From Candidatus Woesearchaeota archaeon (lineage in GTDB: Archaea > Nanobdellota > Nanobdellia > Woesearchaeales > JAHWIC01), in contig JAHWIC010000005.1 in assembly GCA_019322805.1 (NCBI GenBank), positions 1-53,863 on the forward strand: DNA of 53,863 bases, written 5' to 3'. Both the position numbers and the translations under genes were made by a program. Under the pieces are notes generated by a model that worked only from the letters and a program-made list of their open reading frames with translations, was not told the origin of the DNA and did no database searches. Below are positions 23,091-31,345 of this stretch, in pieces. Positions within the stretch are counted from its first letter, which is position 1, and each line of letters starts with the position of its first letter.

Positions 23091-26000
23091 ATGGTTGAGA
23101 AAATACAGTTTTTTCCAATAGATGTAACCTATAAATTGATTAACAATAAAGCAGTGATCTATATATTTGGAAGAACTATTGATGGAAAGCAGATCTGCGT
23201 AACAGATGATAGTTTTTTGCCTTATCTCTATGTAATACCAAGAAAAGGCTTTGAATTAAGGGAAAAAATCGAGAAATTAAGGGCTGGTGAAGGTGAAGAT
23301 GCTTCTGAGGTTGTTAAGACTGAAACAGTAAACAAGAAATACCTTGGCAAGGAGGTTGAGGCAATAAAGGTCTTCACAAGGCTTCCCAGGGATGTGCCGG
23401 TTATCAGGGACATAATAAAGAACTGGGAGATGGTTGAGTCTATTAATGAATATGATATCCTGTTCATAAGAAGGTACCTGATAGACAAGAATATTATACC
23501 CTTAACCTTGTGCCAGGCTGAAGGTGACTTTGTAACGCAAAAGTCTAAGGTGCCTGTTTTAAAAGCCAGTAGTGTTGAGCATTTTAGTGATGATACCCTG
23601 ACAAAGCCAAGGATCCTTGCATTTGATATTGAAACATACAATCCTTTAGGAAAGAGTGTAATGCCTGAAAAGAACCCGATTATAATGGCTGCTTTTTATG
23701 GAGATGGTTTTCAAAAGGTTATAACATGGAAACGATTCAAAACAGACTTAGGTTATATTGAGTTTGTTGAGAGCGAAGCAAAGCTTATTGAAAGGATAAA
23801 AGGTGTTATTGAAGAGTATAAGCCGGATATCCTAACAGGGTATTTCTCAGATGGCTTTGATTTTCCTTATATCAGAACAAGGGCTTCAAGGTATAAGATT
23901 AAGCTTGACTTAGGCCTGGATTATTCTGAATTACAGATTGGAAAGAACGAAACAGCAAAACTAAAGGGAATAGCCCACCTAGATGTTTTAAAGTTCATAA
24001 AGCGAATAGTGAGGGTTGATCTTGATACAGAATCCTTTGGGCTTAATGCTGTTGCAGCTGAGCTGTTAAACGAGAAAAAGCTTGATGTTGATTTAGATAA
24101 GCTTGCTGGGGTGTGGGATGAAGGCAAAGAAAAGATAGGAGAATACTGCAGGTATAACCTGCATGATGCTGTTCTGACCTATAAGCTCTGTGAAAAGATG
24201 CTCCCAAGCATTATCGAATTTGTCAAGATTGTTGGTCTGCCTGTTTATGATATCAATAGAATGGGATTTTCCCAGTTAGTTGAATGGTACCTGCTGAGAC
24301 AAGCTCCTAATTACAATGAGATTGCCCCTAACAAGCCTAATTACAATGAGATAGGCAAAAGAAAGATGCAGACTTACAGGGGAGCGTTTGTTTATGAGCC
24401 TGAGCCTGGTTTATACAAGGATATCACTGTTTTTGACTTCAGAAGCCTGTACCCGACAATAATCAGCTCTCATAACATAAGCCCTGCAATGCTGAACTGC
24501 GAGTGCTGCAAAGGCAAAGAGGTTACACCAACAGAGGAAAAATACTGGTTCTGTACAAAAAAGAAAGGCTTTATCCCGGCGATGATAGAGGAATTAATCA
24601 CAAGAAGGATGCGGATAAAGGAGATGATGAAGGAAGAAAAGAATGTTTTCTTGGAAGCAAGAGCTAACAGCTTAAAATTGCTTGCAAACTCTTTCTACGG
24701 CTACCTTGGCTTTTATGCTGCCAGATGGTATTCAATTGAATGCGCTAAATCAGTTACAGCTTACGGCAGGTTCTATATCCAGAAGGTTATTGACAAGGCA
24801 AAGGCAGAGGGGTTTAAGGTGCTTTACAGCGACAGCATAACCAATAATAGGCATGTAACCTTGATGGACAAACAAGGGTTTGTGCAAATCAAGAATATAG
24901 AGGAGCTATTTGTGGAAAATGCTGATAAGAAATATGAAGCAGGAGAAAAGGAGTTCATAAATCTAGAAGGGTACAAGGCTTTAAGCGTCGATCTAAATAC
25001 AAAAAAGGTTAGTTGGAAAGGACTAAGGAAAGTTATAAGGCATAAGAACGCAAAAAGGGTATTTAGAATAAACCAAAAATATGGAGAATGCCAGGTTACA
25101 GAAGACCATTCTATCATCTGCAGTGATGGAAAGAGATTTATTCCCTCCAAACCCAAAGACATGGGGGGTAAACATCTTACCAAGATAGTAAGGATACCCC
25201 CTCTTATGAAGATTAAAGAGATTGATGTATACAGGCTTTTAAAGAACTATAGTTATAAGGTAAAATACAAGGGAAGAATCAAGATAGCCAATGCTCATGC
25301 TGATAAGAACTGGGTTTGGTTTGGCATGACTAATAGGAAAAAGCCAGTTAGAGTTAAACGGACTATAAAGGCGGGTTCTAAGGAATTTATAGCACTGATT
25401 AGACTGCTTGGGCTCTATATTGCTGAAGGAAGCTCTTCAACGCCTGAAACTACTAAATCGAGGTTGGGGGCAAGCATCTCAAGCGGCAATGTTGAATTAC
25501 TGAAACAGCTTCAAAAGGATTACTCTACCTTATTTGATAATGCAAAAGCGAGTGTGATTGCTTCTCAGAAATCAAAAAGGGAGCTTGCATATGTGAATAC
25601 TAAAGGTGATAAGAAGACTATAACCTATAAGGATTCAACGCATAAGCTGCAAATGATGAATATCCTTTCAGCTGTATTCTTTAAAGTGTTTTGCGGCCAG
25701 AAAAGCAGGGGCAAGAAGCTTCCTTACTTCATATATCATGTTGATAAAAAGTATCAACAGATAATGTTAGCATGTTTAATTGAAGGGGATGGCTCTAAAT
25801 CTGTCAACAAGAGGCTTGGATATTCAGAGGAATACATCAAAAATTACTTCAAGTACACTACAAATTCTTTAGAGCTTGCCAGTGGATTCTCATTTTTACT
25901 AACGCAATTAGGGCAGAAACACACTATTAACTATAGAGCTAGCAAGGAGGCATACTCTATATGCACATCCTCCAAGTTTAATAAAAACTTTAAAACCAAA

Positions 26001-26792
26001 ATTATTGAAGAAGATTACAGGGGATTTGTTTACGACCTCGAGGTTGAAGATACTCACGTTTTTGTAGATTCGTGCGGCCAAGTACTTCTCCATAACACAG
26101 ACTCCATATTCCTAAGCCTTAAAGGCAAATCCAAAAAGGATGCAGAACATTTTTCCGAGGCTATTAATGTTGAGCTGCCCGGCTTAATGGAGCTTGAGTA
26201 TGAAGGGTTCTACCCCAGCGGCATATTTGTTTCTGCAAAGGTCGGCCCGTTTGGTGCTAAAAAGAAATATGCCCTTATTTCCGAGGATGGTTTGATCAAG
26301 ATAAAAGGTTTTGAAACAGTAAGGCGCAACTGGAGCTTAATTGCAAAAGAGGTTCAGGAAAAGGTTTTGAACATAATCTTAAAAGAGAACAATAAGGAAA
26401 AGGCTTTTGAATATGTCAAAGGGGTTATTAGTGATTTAAGGGATAAAAAGGTTCCAGTTGAGAAAGTGGTTATCGCAACACAGCTTCAGAAAGAGATTAG
26501 TTCGTATGATGCAGTCGGGCCTCATGTTGCAATTGCACAAAAGCTTAAAAACAAAGGCATTGTTGTCGGACCCGGAAGCATGATTAGTTATGTTGTAACG
26601 CAAGGCAAGGAAAGAATCCGCGACAGAGCCAAGCTTCCCGATGAAGTGAATGAGGATGAGTATGATGCTGATTATTACATCAATAACCAGGTGGTCCCGG
26701 CTGTTGAAAAGATCTTTGAGATTATTGGCTACTCAAAAGGCGATCTGGTCCAGAGCAAGCACCAGAAAAAGCTTGACAGGTTTTTTAATTAA
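23091..26792 (+). CDS. polB: Family B replicative DNA polymerase with intein
   Basis: 1233 codons from ATG 23091, of which 421 are intein; the mature enzyme would be about 812 residues, normal for archaeal PolB. Exonuclease motifs: FDIETYNP (Asp179, Glu181), LTGYFSDGFDFPYI and YCRYNLHDAVLTY. Polymerase motif A is FDFRSLYPTIIS (Asp449), motif B KLLANSFYGYLGFY, motif C YSD-TDS, with its two aspartates at codons 581 and 1004 brought together by splicing. The C-terminal QKKLDRFF is a PCNA-binding PIP box. An upstream in-frame start at 22956 is rejected because it would run through the repeat and the TATA box. Confidence 0.95.
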   Translation: MVEKIQFFPIDVTYKLINNKAVIYIFGRTIDGKQICVTDDSFLPYLYVIPRKGFELREKIEKLRAGEGEDASEVVKTETVNKKYLGKEVEAIKVFTRLPRDVPVIRDIIKNWEMVESINEYDILFIRRYLIDKNIIPLTLCQAEGDFVTQKSKVPVLKASSVEHFSDDTLTKPRILAFDIETYNPLGKSVMPEKNPIIMAAFYGDGFQKVITWKRFKTDLGYIEFVESEAKLIERIKGVIEEYKPDILTGYFSDGFDFPYIRTRASRYKIKLDLGLDYSELQIGKNETAKLKGIAHLDVLKFIKRIVRVDLDTESFGLNAVAAELLNEKKLDVDLDKLAGVWDEGKEKIGEYCRYNLHDAVLTYKLCEKMLPSIIEFVKIVGLPVYDINRMGFSQLVEWYLLRQAPNYNEIAPNKPNYNEIGKRKMQTYRGAFVYEPEPGLYKDITVFDFRSLYPTIISSHNISPAMLNCECCKGKEVTPTEEKYWFCTKKKGFIPAMIEELITRRMRIKEMMKEEKNVFLEARANSLKLLANSFYGYLGFYAARWYSIECAKSVTAYGRFYIQKVIDKAKAEGFKVLYSDSITNNRHVTLMDKQGFVQIKNIEELFVENADKKYEAGEKEFINLEGYKALSVDLNTKKVSWKGLRKVIRHKNAKRVFRINQKYGECQVTEDHSIICSDGKRFIPSKPKDMGGKHLTKIVRIPPLMKIKEIDVYRLLKNYSYKVKYKGRIKIANAHADKNWVWFGMTNRKKPVRVKRTIKAGSKEFIALIRLLGLYIAEGSSSTPETTKSRLGASISSGNVELLKQLQKDYSTLFDNAKASVIASQKSKRELAYVNTKGDKKTITYKDSTHKLQMMNILSAVFFKVFCGQKSRGKKLPYFIYHVDKKYQQIMLACLIEGDGSKSVNKRLGYSEEYIKNYFKYTTNSLELASGFSFLLTQLGQKHTINYRASKEAYSICTSSKFNKNFKTKIIEEDYRGFVYDLEVEDTHVFVDSCGQVLLHNTDSIFLSLKGKSKKDAEHFSEAINVELPGLMELEYEGFYPSGIFVSAKVGPFGAKKKYALISEDGLIKIKGFETVRRNWSLIAKEVQEKVLNIILKENNKEKAFEYVKGVISDLRDKKVPVEKVVIATQLQKEISSYDAVGPHVAIAQKLKNKGIVVGPGSMISYVVTQGKERIRDRAKLPDEVNEDEYDADYYINNQVVPAVEKIFEIIGYSKGDLVQSKHQKKLDRFFN
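24834..26096 (+). mobile_element. PolB intein (pol-c site) with LAGLIDADG endonuclease
   Basis: The 421-residue intein starts with Ser1 (SITNNRHVTLMD) directly after LYSD and ends VFVDSCGQVLLHN before Thr+1 of TDSIF. This is the pol-c insertion point in motif C. Splicing blocks are visible (VTEDHSIIC as block B, FVYDLEVEDTHVFVD as block F, terminal HN). Two LAGLIDADG-type helices, LLGLYIAEGS and LACLIEGDGS, indicate a homing endonuclease that is probably intact. Confidence 0.93.
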
Positions 26793-26809
26793 GTGCATGT
26801 TAAGGCCAA

Positions 26810-27050
26810 TAAAAAATAATCAATTAATCTGAACAATAAAAAAATAAATCTGAAAATTCCCTTAAGAACTGCTGGAAAGGAATTTTCATCTGCTTATGGT
26901 TCTTAAGAAACAGAGTAAGATGATTTTTGCTTTATTGTGGAGCATTAAGCAAAAATCGGATTTATTATTTTCTAATGATGATATTTCAAATTGATTTTTT
27001 TGATATTGATTTGAGGCAAAAATCGGATTTATTATTTGTTTCTATTGATT
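26810..27050. repeat. Cloverleaf-like dispersed repeat, copy 3, with partial duplication
   Basis: The same three hairpins are present (GAAAATTCC...GGAATTTTC; GGTTCTTAAGAAACAG; GATTTTTGCTTT...AAGCAAAAATC). The right part, GGCAAAAATCGGATTTATT, is repeated once more at about 27015-27034. It separates polB from the prepilin peptidase gene. Confidence 0.75.
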
Positions 27051-27085
27051 TTTGAAATTGATATTAGAAACCTTGCTTAACATTT

Positions 27086-27103
27086 ACAAATATTTATATA
27101 AAG
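27086..27103 (+). promoter_or_regulatory. TATA-box promoter of the prepilin peptidase
   Basis: ACAAATATTTATATAAAG lies about 25 bases before the ATG at 27124. Confidence 0.5.
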
Positions 27104-27123
27104 CGCATCATTCTTTATGAAAA

Positions 27124-27999
27124 ATGCTCACTATTATTATATACACAATCTGCATAATTGGCTTGGTTATAGCCGCTATAACAGACATTAAAACAAGGGA
27201 AGTTCCTGACTGGCTGAATTTCAGCCTGATCAGCGCTGGCCTTGGCCTCAATCTTCTGTTTACAGTTATGCTGCATGATTTCAGGTATATAATTGACAGC
27301 GTTGCAGGATTCCTCGCATTCTTTATCATAGCCATGATAATGTTCTATACAGGCCAGTGGGGCGGTGGCGACTCAAAGATACTTATGGGCTTAGGCGCCT
27401 TGCTCGGACTTGACCTTAGCCTGAGGCGGACTGTGCTTATAGATTTTGTCATAAACTGCCTCATAGTTGGAGCAGTCTATGGATTGTTATGGAGCTGTGT
27501 TCTTACAATCAAGAAATGGAAGGGTGTGGTTAAGGAAGCTAAGAGGATATCTAGAAGCAAAAAAATAATTGTATGGAAAAAGATACTTTTTTTATTTGTT
27601 CTTATCATAATACTGCTTATTTTATTGAAGCAGGACCTGATAACAAGGTTCTTCCTGTTAAGCCTGTTAATACTTTCAATAGCTACATTTTATCTTGGGG
27701 TGTATATCAAGGCAGTTGAGAAATCAGCTATGCTGAAGTATGTTACACCTAATAAGCTCACAGAAGGCGACTGGATTGCCAGGGATGTTGTTGTCAACAG
27801 GAAGAGGATCTGCGGCCCAAAAGACTTAGGCATAAGCAGAGAGCAGATCAAGGAATTAGTTTCTCTTTACAGGAAGAAGAGGTTAAAGAAGGTTCTGATA
27901 AAGGAAGGCATCCCCTTTGTTCCCAGTTTTTTAATTGCCTTTATTGTAACGTTAATTGTCGGTAATCTGCTCATCCTGGTTCTCAGTCAAAGTGTATAA
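27124..27999 (+). CDS. A24 prepilin/preflagellin peptidase
   Basis: 291 residues with about six membrane helices. The two catalytic aspartates are in TDIKTREVPDWLNF (Asp21) and WGGGDSKILMG (about Asp82), as in FlaK/PibD/TadV enzymes. It cleaves the leader of type IV pilin-like proteins at the membrane. An inserted Lys/Arg-rich cytoplasmic stretch and a longer C-terminal region (GDWIARDVVVN...) are typical of the larger archaeal members. Its 3' end overlaps the convergent 89-residue gene by 17 bases. Confidence 0.88.
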   Translation: MLTIIIYTICIIGLVIAAITDIKTREVPDWLNFSLISAGLGLNLLFTVMLHDFRYIIDSVAGFLAFFIIAMIMFYTGQWGGGDSKILMGLGALLGLDLSLRRTVLIDFVINCLIVGAVYGLLWSCVLTIKKWKGVVKEAKRISRSKKIIVWKKILFLFVLIIILLILLKQDLITRFFLLSLLILSIATFYLGVYIKAVEKSAMLKYVTPNKLTEGDWIARDVVVNRKRICGPKDLGISREQIKELVSLYRKKRLKKVLIKEGIPFVPSFLIAFIVTLIVGNLLILVLSQSV

Positions 28000-28252
28000 G
28001 GCTTTTGTCTATGTCTAATTTATTTATTTCAGCCTGAGCTTCCTTGATTGAGACATCCTTGAACAGGTGTATGTCTTTTGCTCCTGTTGTCCATTTCCAG
28101 CCGTGCTTTTCCAGGACTGTTAAGGCATCAGCAATCTTGTGCATTCTTTTCTTTAGCTTATCTCCCAGCTTCCTCAGGTCTTCTGTTTTTATGTTTTCCA
28201 GGCCTAATTCCTCCTCTATATCCTCCAAAAGGTATATGCATATCTGCGCCAT
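27983..28252 (-). CDS. Small helical protein in the HIT operon
   Basis: 89 residues, mostly helical, with a conserved-looking DALTVLEKHGWKWTTGAKDIHLF stretch in the middle (about 43-65). No family is recognised. It begins right at the end of the second HIT gene (overlapping stop/start) and is therefore translated from the same message. Its role is unknown, perhaps an accessory to the HIT proteins. Confidence 0.6.
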   Translation of the reverse strand: MAQICIYLLEDIEEELGLENIKTEDLRKLGDKLKKRMHKIADALTVLEKHGWKWTTGAKDIHLFKDVSIKEAQAEINKLDIDKSLIHFD

Positions 28253-28788
28253 TATGGTATCCTCCTCAGCTGTTTTACAAGATAGTTTTCCTCTCCGGTT
28301 AATATCTCTGTTTCTTCCCTTACTTGTTTGGGTTTTTCTTCCTGCTTTTTTTCCTCGAATCTATGGCCGCCTTCTGTCTCTGCCTTAAGCTTTATCTCTA
28401 TAGTTGACATCTCTTCTTCATTTAACTGCTTAGGCTGCCACTGCAGGTTAATTCCGTCGCCTTCCCTTCTTGGTATGACATTTATCACGAAGTGCGCTAC
28501 AGTTTGTCCTGCTGCTACGCCGTTTGACACAAAAATATTTGTTCCCTCTATCTTTAAGGTTTCGAAGATGGAGCTTGAAACAGCATTTGCAACCTTGAAC
28601 AGGTTAGCAGCCTCATGATCAGGGACCTGCTCAAAGATAGGATAATGCTTTTTTGGGAAAATGAAGCAATGCCCAATATTTGCGCCGTTTATGTCCAGGA
28701 TTGCCAGGGCATCTTCATCTTCATAAATCTTCTTAGATGGTATCTTTCCGCTGATTATCTGGCATAAAATGCAGTTTTCCTCTCCCAT
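28252..28788 (-). CDS. HIT-family protein, catalytic histidines lost
   Basis: 178 residues. The HIT fold is clear: CILCQIISGKIPSKKIYED (zinc-type CxxC at 6-9), LAILDINGANIGHCFIFPKKHY, and GQTVAHFVINVIPRREGDG. In the HxHxH motif only His99 remains; the middle, nucleophilic His is Val101 and the third is Asn103. It should therefore not hydrolyse nucleotides by the normal route, but may still bind them. It follows the longer HIT gene after 1 base. Confidence 0.85.
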   Translation of the reverse strand: MGEENCILCQIISGKIPSKKIYEDEDALAILDINGANIGHCFIFPKKHYPIFEQVPDHEAANLFKVANAVSSSIFETLKIEGTNIFVSNGVAAGQTVAHFVINVIPRREGDGINLQWQPKQLNEEEMSTIEIKLKAETEGGHRFEEKKQEEKPKQVREETEILTGEENYLVKQLRRIP

Positions 28789-28789
28789 T

Positions 28790-29752
28790 TTAAACGCCTA
28801 ACACCCTTGCTATATCATCTAAGTCAACAGCCTCTTCTTTTGGCTTTTCCTTTGGTTTTGGTTCTTTCTGAGGAGGCTTCTTCTTTTTTTCCTTCGGCGG
28901 TTCTTTTTTCTCAGCCTTCATGGTTGATTTCCTGGCTCCTTTGCCTATTTTCTTTACCAACCCAGTGCATGTACATGGCTTCTTGCCTTCACTTTCAGCA
29001 TCTTCTGCGCTTATGTGAATCCTTTTCTCGTCAGGAATGTTCTTGGCAAAAGGGCATCTTTCAGTATGGAATCTTTTAGCAGCAGCGCTTGTTACAAATG
29101 AGCCAGGCTCTTCCTTAACAACAGCCTCAACTGGCGGCTTTATTTTTGGCGGTTGTTTAATTTCTTTTGCTGGGACAGGTATTTGCAGTTGCGGTGCTTT
29201 TTTTGCTTCTTTTTTTATTAACTCCCCTTTCTTTACCCTGAGTACCTGAGCTAACCTTGCCCTTATCTTGCCGGCTACTGCATCCAGGTCAGCCTCAGAA
29301 TGCTTTTTTTGAGGCAGTGAGAACTCCACTCCATCTCCCTCTTTCCTGGGGATTATATGAACCATGAAATGCTGCGCTTTCTGGCCAGCTGCCGGCCCGT
29401 TTGCTACGATTATATTCGTTCCAGACGCTTCTAAAGTCTTTAAGACAGCATTTGACAGGAACTTCGAGGCCATGAATAGATGCGCTACTTCCTGCTCTGG
29501 TATCTGAGGCATGACTGAGTAATGCTCTTTTGGTAAAAGCAGTATATGCCCTGGATTTGCAGGGTTTATGTCTAAGATACCTATTGTTTTTTCATCTTCA
29601 TAGACCTTTTTTGCCTGGATTTTTCCTTCTATGATCTGGCAGAATATGCACTGCTTCTTCTGGAATTCCTTCAACTCCTCAGGAGACATGTTTTTTATCT
29701 TTTCCCTCAAAGCCTCCATCTCCTCCGGAGTTGGCTGGCGTTGTTCTGGCAT
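28790..29752 (-). CDS. HIT-domain protein fused to an Ada-like metal-binding motif and Lys/Pro tail
   Basis: 320 residues. The HIT domain (about 33-165) has CIFCQIIEGKIQAKKVYED and QHFMVHIIPRKEGDG; the catalytic middle His is Met130 while His128 and His132 remain. Residues about 222-262 (KRFHTERCPFAKNI, RIHISAEDAESEGKKPCTC) match the His-Cys...Cys-x-Cys pattern of Ada-type or SPOR-associated zinc modules. A Lys/Pro/Glu-rich tail (265-310) follows. Nucleotide binding and DNA contact are plausible, but hydrolysis is doubtful. TATA box GTTTATATAAAGC lies about 25 bases upstream. Confidence 0.82.
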   Translation of the reverse strand: MPEQRQPTPEEMEALREKIKNMSPEELKEFQKKQCIFCQIIEGKIQAKKVYEDEKTIGILDINPANPGHILLLPKEHYSVMPQIPEQEVAHLFMASKFLSNAVLKTLEASGTNIIVANGPAAGQKAQHFMVHIIPRKEGDGVEFSLPQKKHSEADLDAVAGKIRARLAQVLRVKKGELIKKEAKKAPQLQIPVPAKEIKQPPKIKPPVEAVVKEEPGSFVTSAAAKRFHTERCPFAKNIPDEKRIHISAEDAESEGKKPCTCTGLVKKIGKGARKSTMKAEKKEPPKEKKKKPPQKEPKPKEKPKEEAVDLDDIARVLGV

Positions 29753-29800
29753 ATTTTTTCTTTACTACTTGCTTTATATAAACTTTTCTAAGAAAAAAAG

Positions 29801-29851
29801 TGTTTTGAGAGCTGAAGCGAACAGAGTGGAAAGGTCGACTGAAAGGAGAAG
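29801..29851 (+). repeat. Half separator element at the left edge of the second array
   Basis: GAGAGCTGAAGCGAACAGAG followed by TGGAAAGGT matches the 3' half of the separator at 36693-36813 (36757-36785), then comes GGAGAAGTT. The core and 5' half are absent. Confidence 0.6.
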
Positions 29852-29861
29852 TTGGCGTGGG

Positions 29862-30145
29862 CAGAAACTTTTTATATAAAACAGATTTCCTAATAACTAT
29901 GGGAGATTTGCCTAGCGAGTCAGATGTTAGAGAAGCAACAAGAAACTGGGAAGATGGTATTTGGGAAGACCTGTACCATGGTGAAACTTCTTTGGATGGC
30001 AAATTGCTTCGTATAAGTGAAAGATTAGAATTGAAATCTATGCCTTTATTAAAAACTCCTGAAGAGAGATGGGCTTATCTTGCACAATTAGAGGACCAAT
30101 ATTATGATATGATGTTCCATCAGCATCATGATTACTAAGTTTCTG
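29862..30145 (+). mobile_element. Small cassette (weak inverted repeat)
   Basis: CAGAAACTT (29862-29870) is complementary to AAGTTTCTG (30137-30145), only 9 bp. The unit is recognised mainly by its position between two separator elements. Confidence 0.4.
29899..30138 (+). CDS. Small acidic protein of unknown function
   Basis: 79 residues from ATG 29899; TATA-like TTTTTATATAAAAC at about 29870-29883 makes this start more likely than the in-frame codon at 29857. It is Glu/Leu/Trp-rich with a His-rich end (MFHQHHDY) and predicted helices. No family is recognised. It is the only gene in its cassette. Confidence 0.5.
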   Translation: MGDLPSESDVREATRNWEDGIWEDLYHGETSLDGKLLRISERLELKSMPLLKTPEERWAYLAQLEDQYYDMMFHQHHDY

Positions 30146-30148
30146 ACC

Positions 30149-30268
30149 GAGCATTATTGAGTCTAACGGTGTTAGTTTCCCCTGCCGAAGTGAGGCTCGA
30201 GGAACGAGCGAAAGCGAGTTCACTCTTGAGCCGAATTATCCTGGCAGGGTTCGAACGAAGTGAGAAAG
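30149..30268 (+). repeat. Cassette separator element 8
   Basis: The core ATTGAGTCTAACGGTGTTAG is followed by a hairpin closed by CCTGCC...GGCAGG, with inner GGCTCGAGGAACGAG...CTCTTGAGCC, and a trailing TCGAACGAAGTGAGAAAGTT. Confidence 0.8.
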
Positions 30269-30900
30269 TTCGTGAGCCCGAAGCGTACAGTCTAGTAAAA
30301 GAAGTTAAAGCCCCAGAAAAAAATAAAAAATTATTGTTTATTTGATTATTTTTTTAAGTTATTCCTTAGATTTCTTAAATGCGAAATATCCTATCAAGAT
30401 TATTATTAAGCCAAGAGTTATGAATGCCATAACTTTATTATTTAAATTCCTCATAATACTTTGAATTATTAAAAAACTACCTCCAAAAATTCCTATCAGA
30501 TTAGCCAATAAATTTGTATAAACTATTCCTATTAGCACTAGGACAAAACCAACAGGAGCTAATACCCAAAATATTTTTTGGTTATAATCATTCATAGCAT
30601 CTTTATGATCTATATCACATTGTTTAGGATAAACATCTGGTAAATCTTCTACTATTTCGGGTGTGCAATATGTTTCATATTTTGGTGAGGGATAAAATAC
30701 GTCAATACCTAAATTAACAAATCCTGAAATCATAGCCGCAAGAAAAATGCCTAATATCCAAATCATAACTGTACTTTCTTTCTTTTTATTTTTCATCTGT
30801 TTCACCTTTTTATACTAAAACATTTATCTATTTAAATCTATCGTTCGATTTTCTGGGGCTTATCTTGAAAAGTTCTTTTACTTTAGCGAGGGCCCACGAA
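30268..30900 (+). mobile_element. Cassette with one membrane-protein gene; two nested inverted-repeat segments
   Basis: AAGCCCCAGAAAA (30308-30320) pairs perfectly with 30849-30861. The outer TTCGTGAGCCC (30269-30279) pairs with 30890-30900 with one mismatch. AGTAAAAGAA and TTCTTTTACT between them also pair. Confidence 0.8.
30359..30805 (-). CDS. Four-helix membrane protein with a cysteine-containing outer loop
   Basis: 148 residues. Hydrophobic helices lie at about 14-35, 76-95, 96-112 and 124-142. The loop between the first two holds two cysteines (ETYCTPEIVEDLPDVYPKQCDIDH) that could form a disulfide outside the cell. Its own promoter is clear: GATTTAAATAG (about 30830-30840) and Shine-Dalgarno AAAGGTGA (about 30811-30818). 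Function unknown; single cargo of its cassette. Confidence 0.65.
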   Translation of the reverse strand: MKQMKNKKKESTVMIWILGIFLAAMISGFVNLGIDVFYPSPKYETYCTPEIVEDLPDVYPKQCDIDHKDAMNDYNQKIFWVLAPVGFVLVLIGIVYTNLLANLIGIFGGSFLIIQSIMRNLNNKVMAFITLGLIIILIGYFAFKKSKE

Positions 30901-31010
30901 TTGAAACTAATGATGTTATATTCCTTTTCCACCAATGAGCCGAGGATTTGCGGAAGCAAATTACTCCTGGCGAAATCAGAGGTGCGAGGCAAAACCCGAA
31001 GGGTTTTGAG
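30901..31010 (+). repeat. Cassette separator element 9
   Basis: The core TTGAAACTAATGATGTTATATTCC leads into a bulged hairpin and a trailing CAAAACCCGAAGGGTTTTG hairpin, then GAGTTGAG at the next left repeat. Confidence 0.75.
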
Positions 31011-31220
31011 TTGAGTTTTGGAAATCACTTCTTAAAATATCTAAAATAAAAAAAGAATGCAAAAAAAGCGATATAAGGTGCCCTCGCATAATCTCCAGCA
31101 ATTAGTGCAGAAAGTCCTTGGAATCCCAAGAACCCCAAAAATCCTAAATAACCTAAGCTTTTTTGATCTTTCATGTTTGTGTGATATTTTATGAGATACT
31201 TAAAGATTTCCAAAACTCAA
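31011..31220 (+). mobile_element. Very small cassette (210 bp); 16-bp perfect inverted repeats
   Basis: TTGAGTTTTGGAAATC (31011-31026) is perfectly complementary to 31205-31220. It holds one 49-codon gene on the minus strand, so the gene nearly fills the cassette. Confidence 0.85.
31025..31174 (-). CDS. Small membrane protein (DUF3796-like)
   Basis: 49 residues from the ATG at 31174 (MKDQKSLGYLGFLGFLGF...); an ATG at 31213 would lie in the inverted repeat. GYLGFLGFLGF followed by an aromatic helix (PYIAFFAFFFYFRYF) resembles DUF3796-type two-helix proteins. The stop codon overlaps the left inverted repeat. Function unknown. Confidence 0.55.
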   Translation of the reverse strand: MKDQKSLGYLGFLGFLGFQGLSALIAGDYARAPYIAFFAFFFYFRYFKK

Positions 31221-31345
31221 TTGCGTATAACGATGTTATCCACTCCTGCCGAGGCGACTGACCTCGAAATGCAACAGCATTTCAGAGTGGAAGGAGCACT
31301 CCTGGCAAGACCGAGCATTTTTGGCGAAGCCAAAAAGCGGATGAG
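31221..31345 (+). repeat. Cassette separator element 10
   Basis: The core TTGCGTATAACGATGTTATCC is followed by a hairpin with inner GAAATGC-aaca-GCATTTC and outer GCCGAGG...TGGCAAG, and a trailing TTTTTGGCGAAGCCAAAAA hairpin. Confidence 0.8.
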
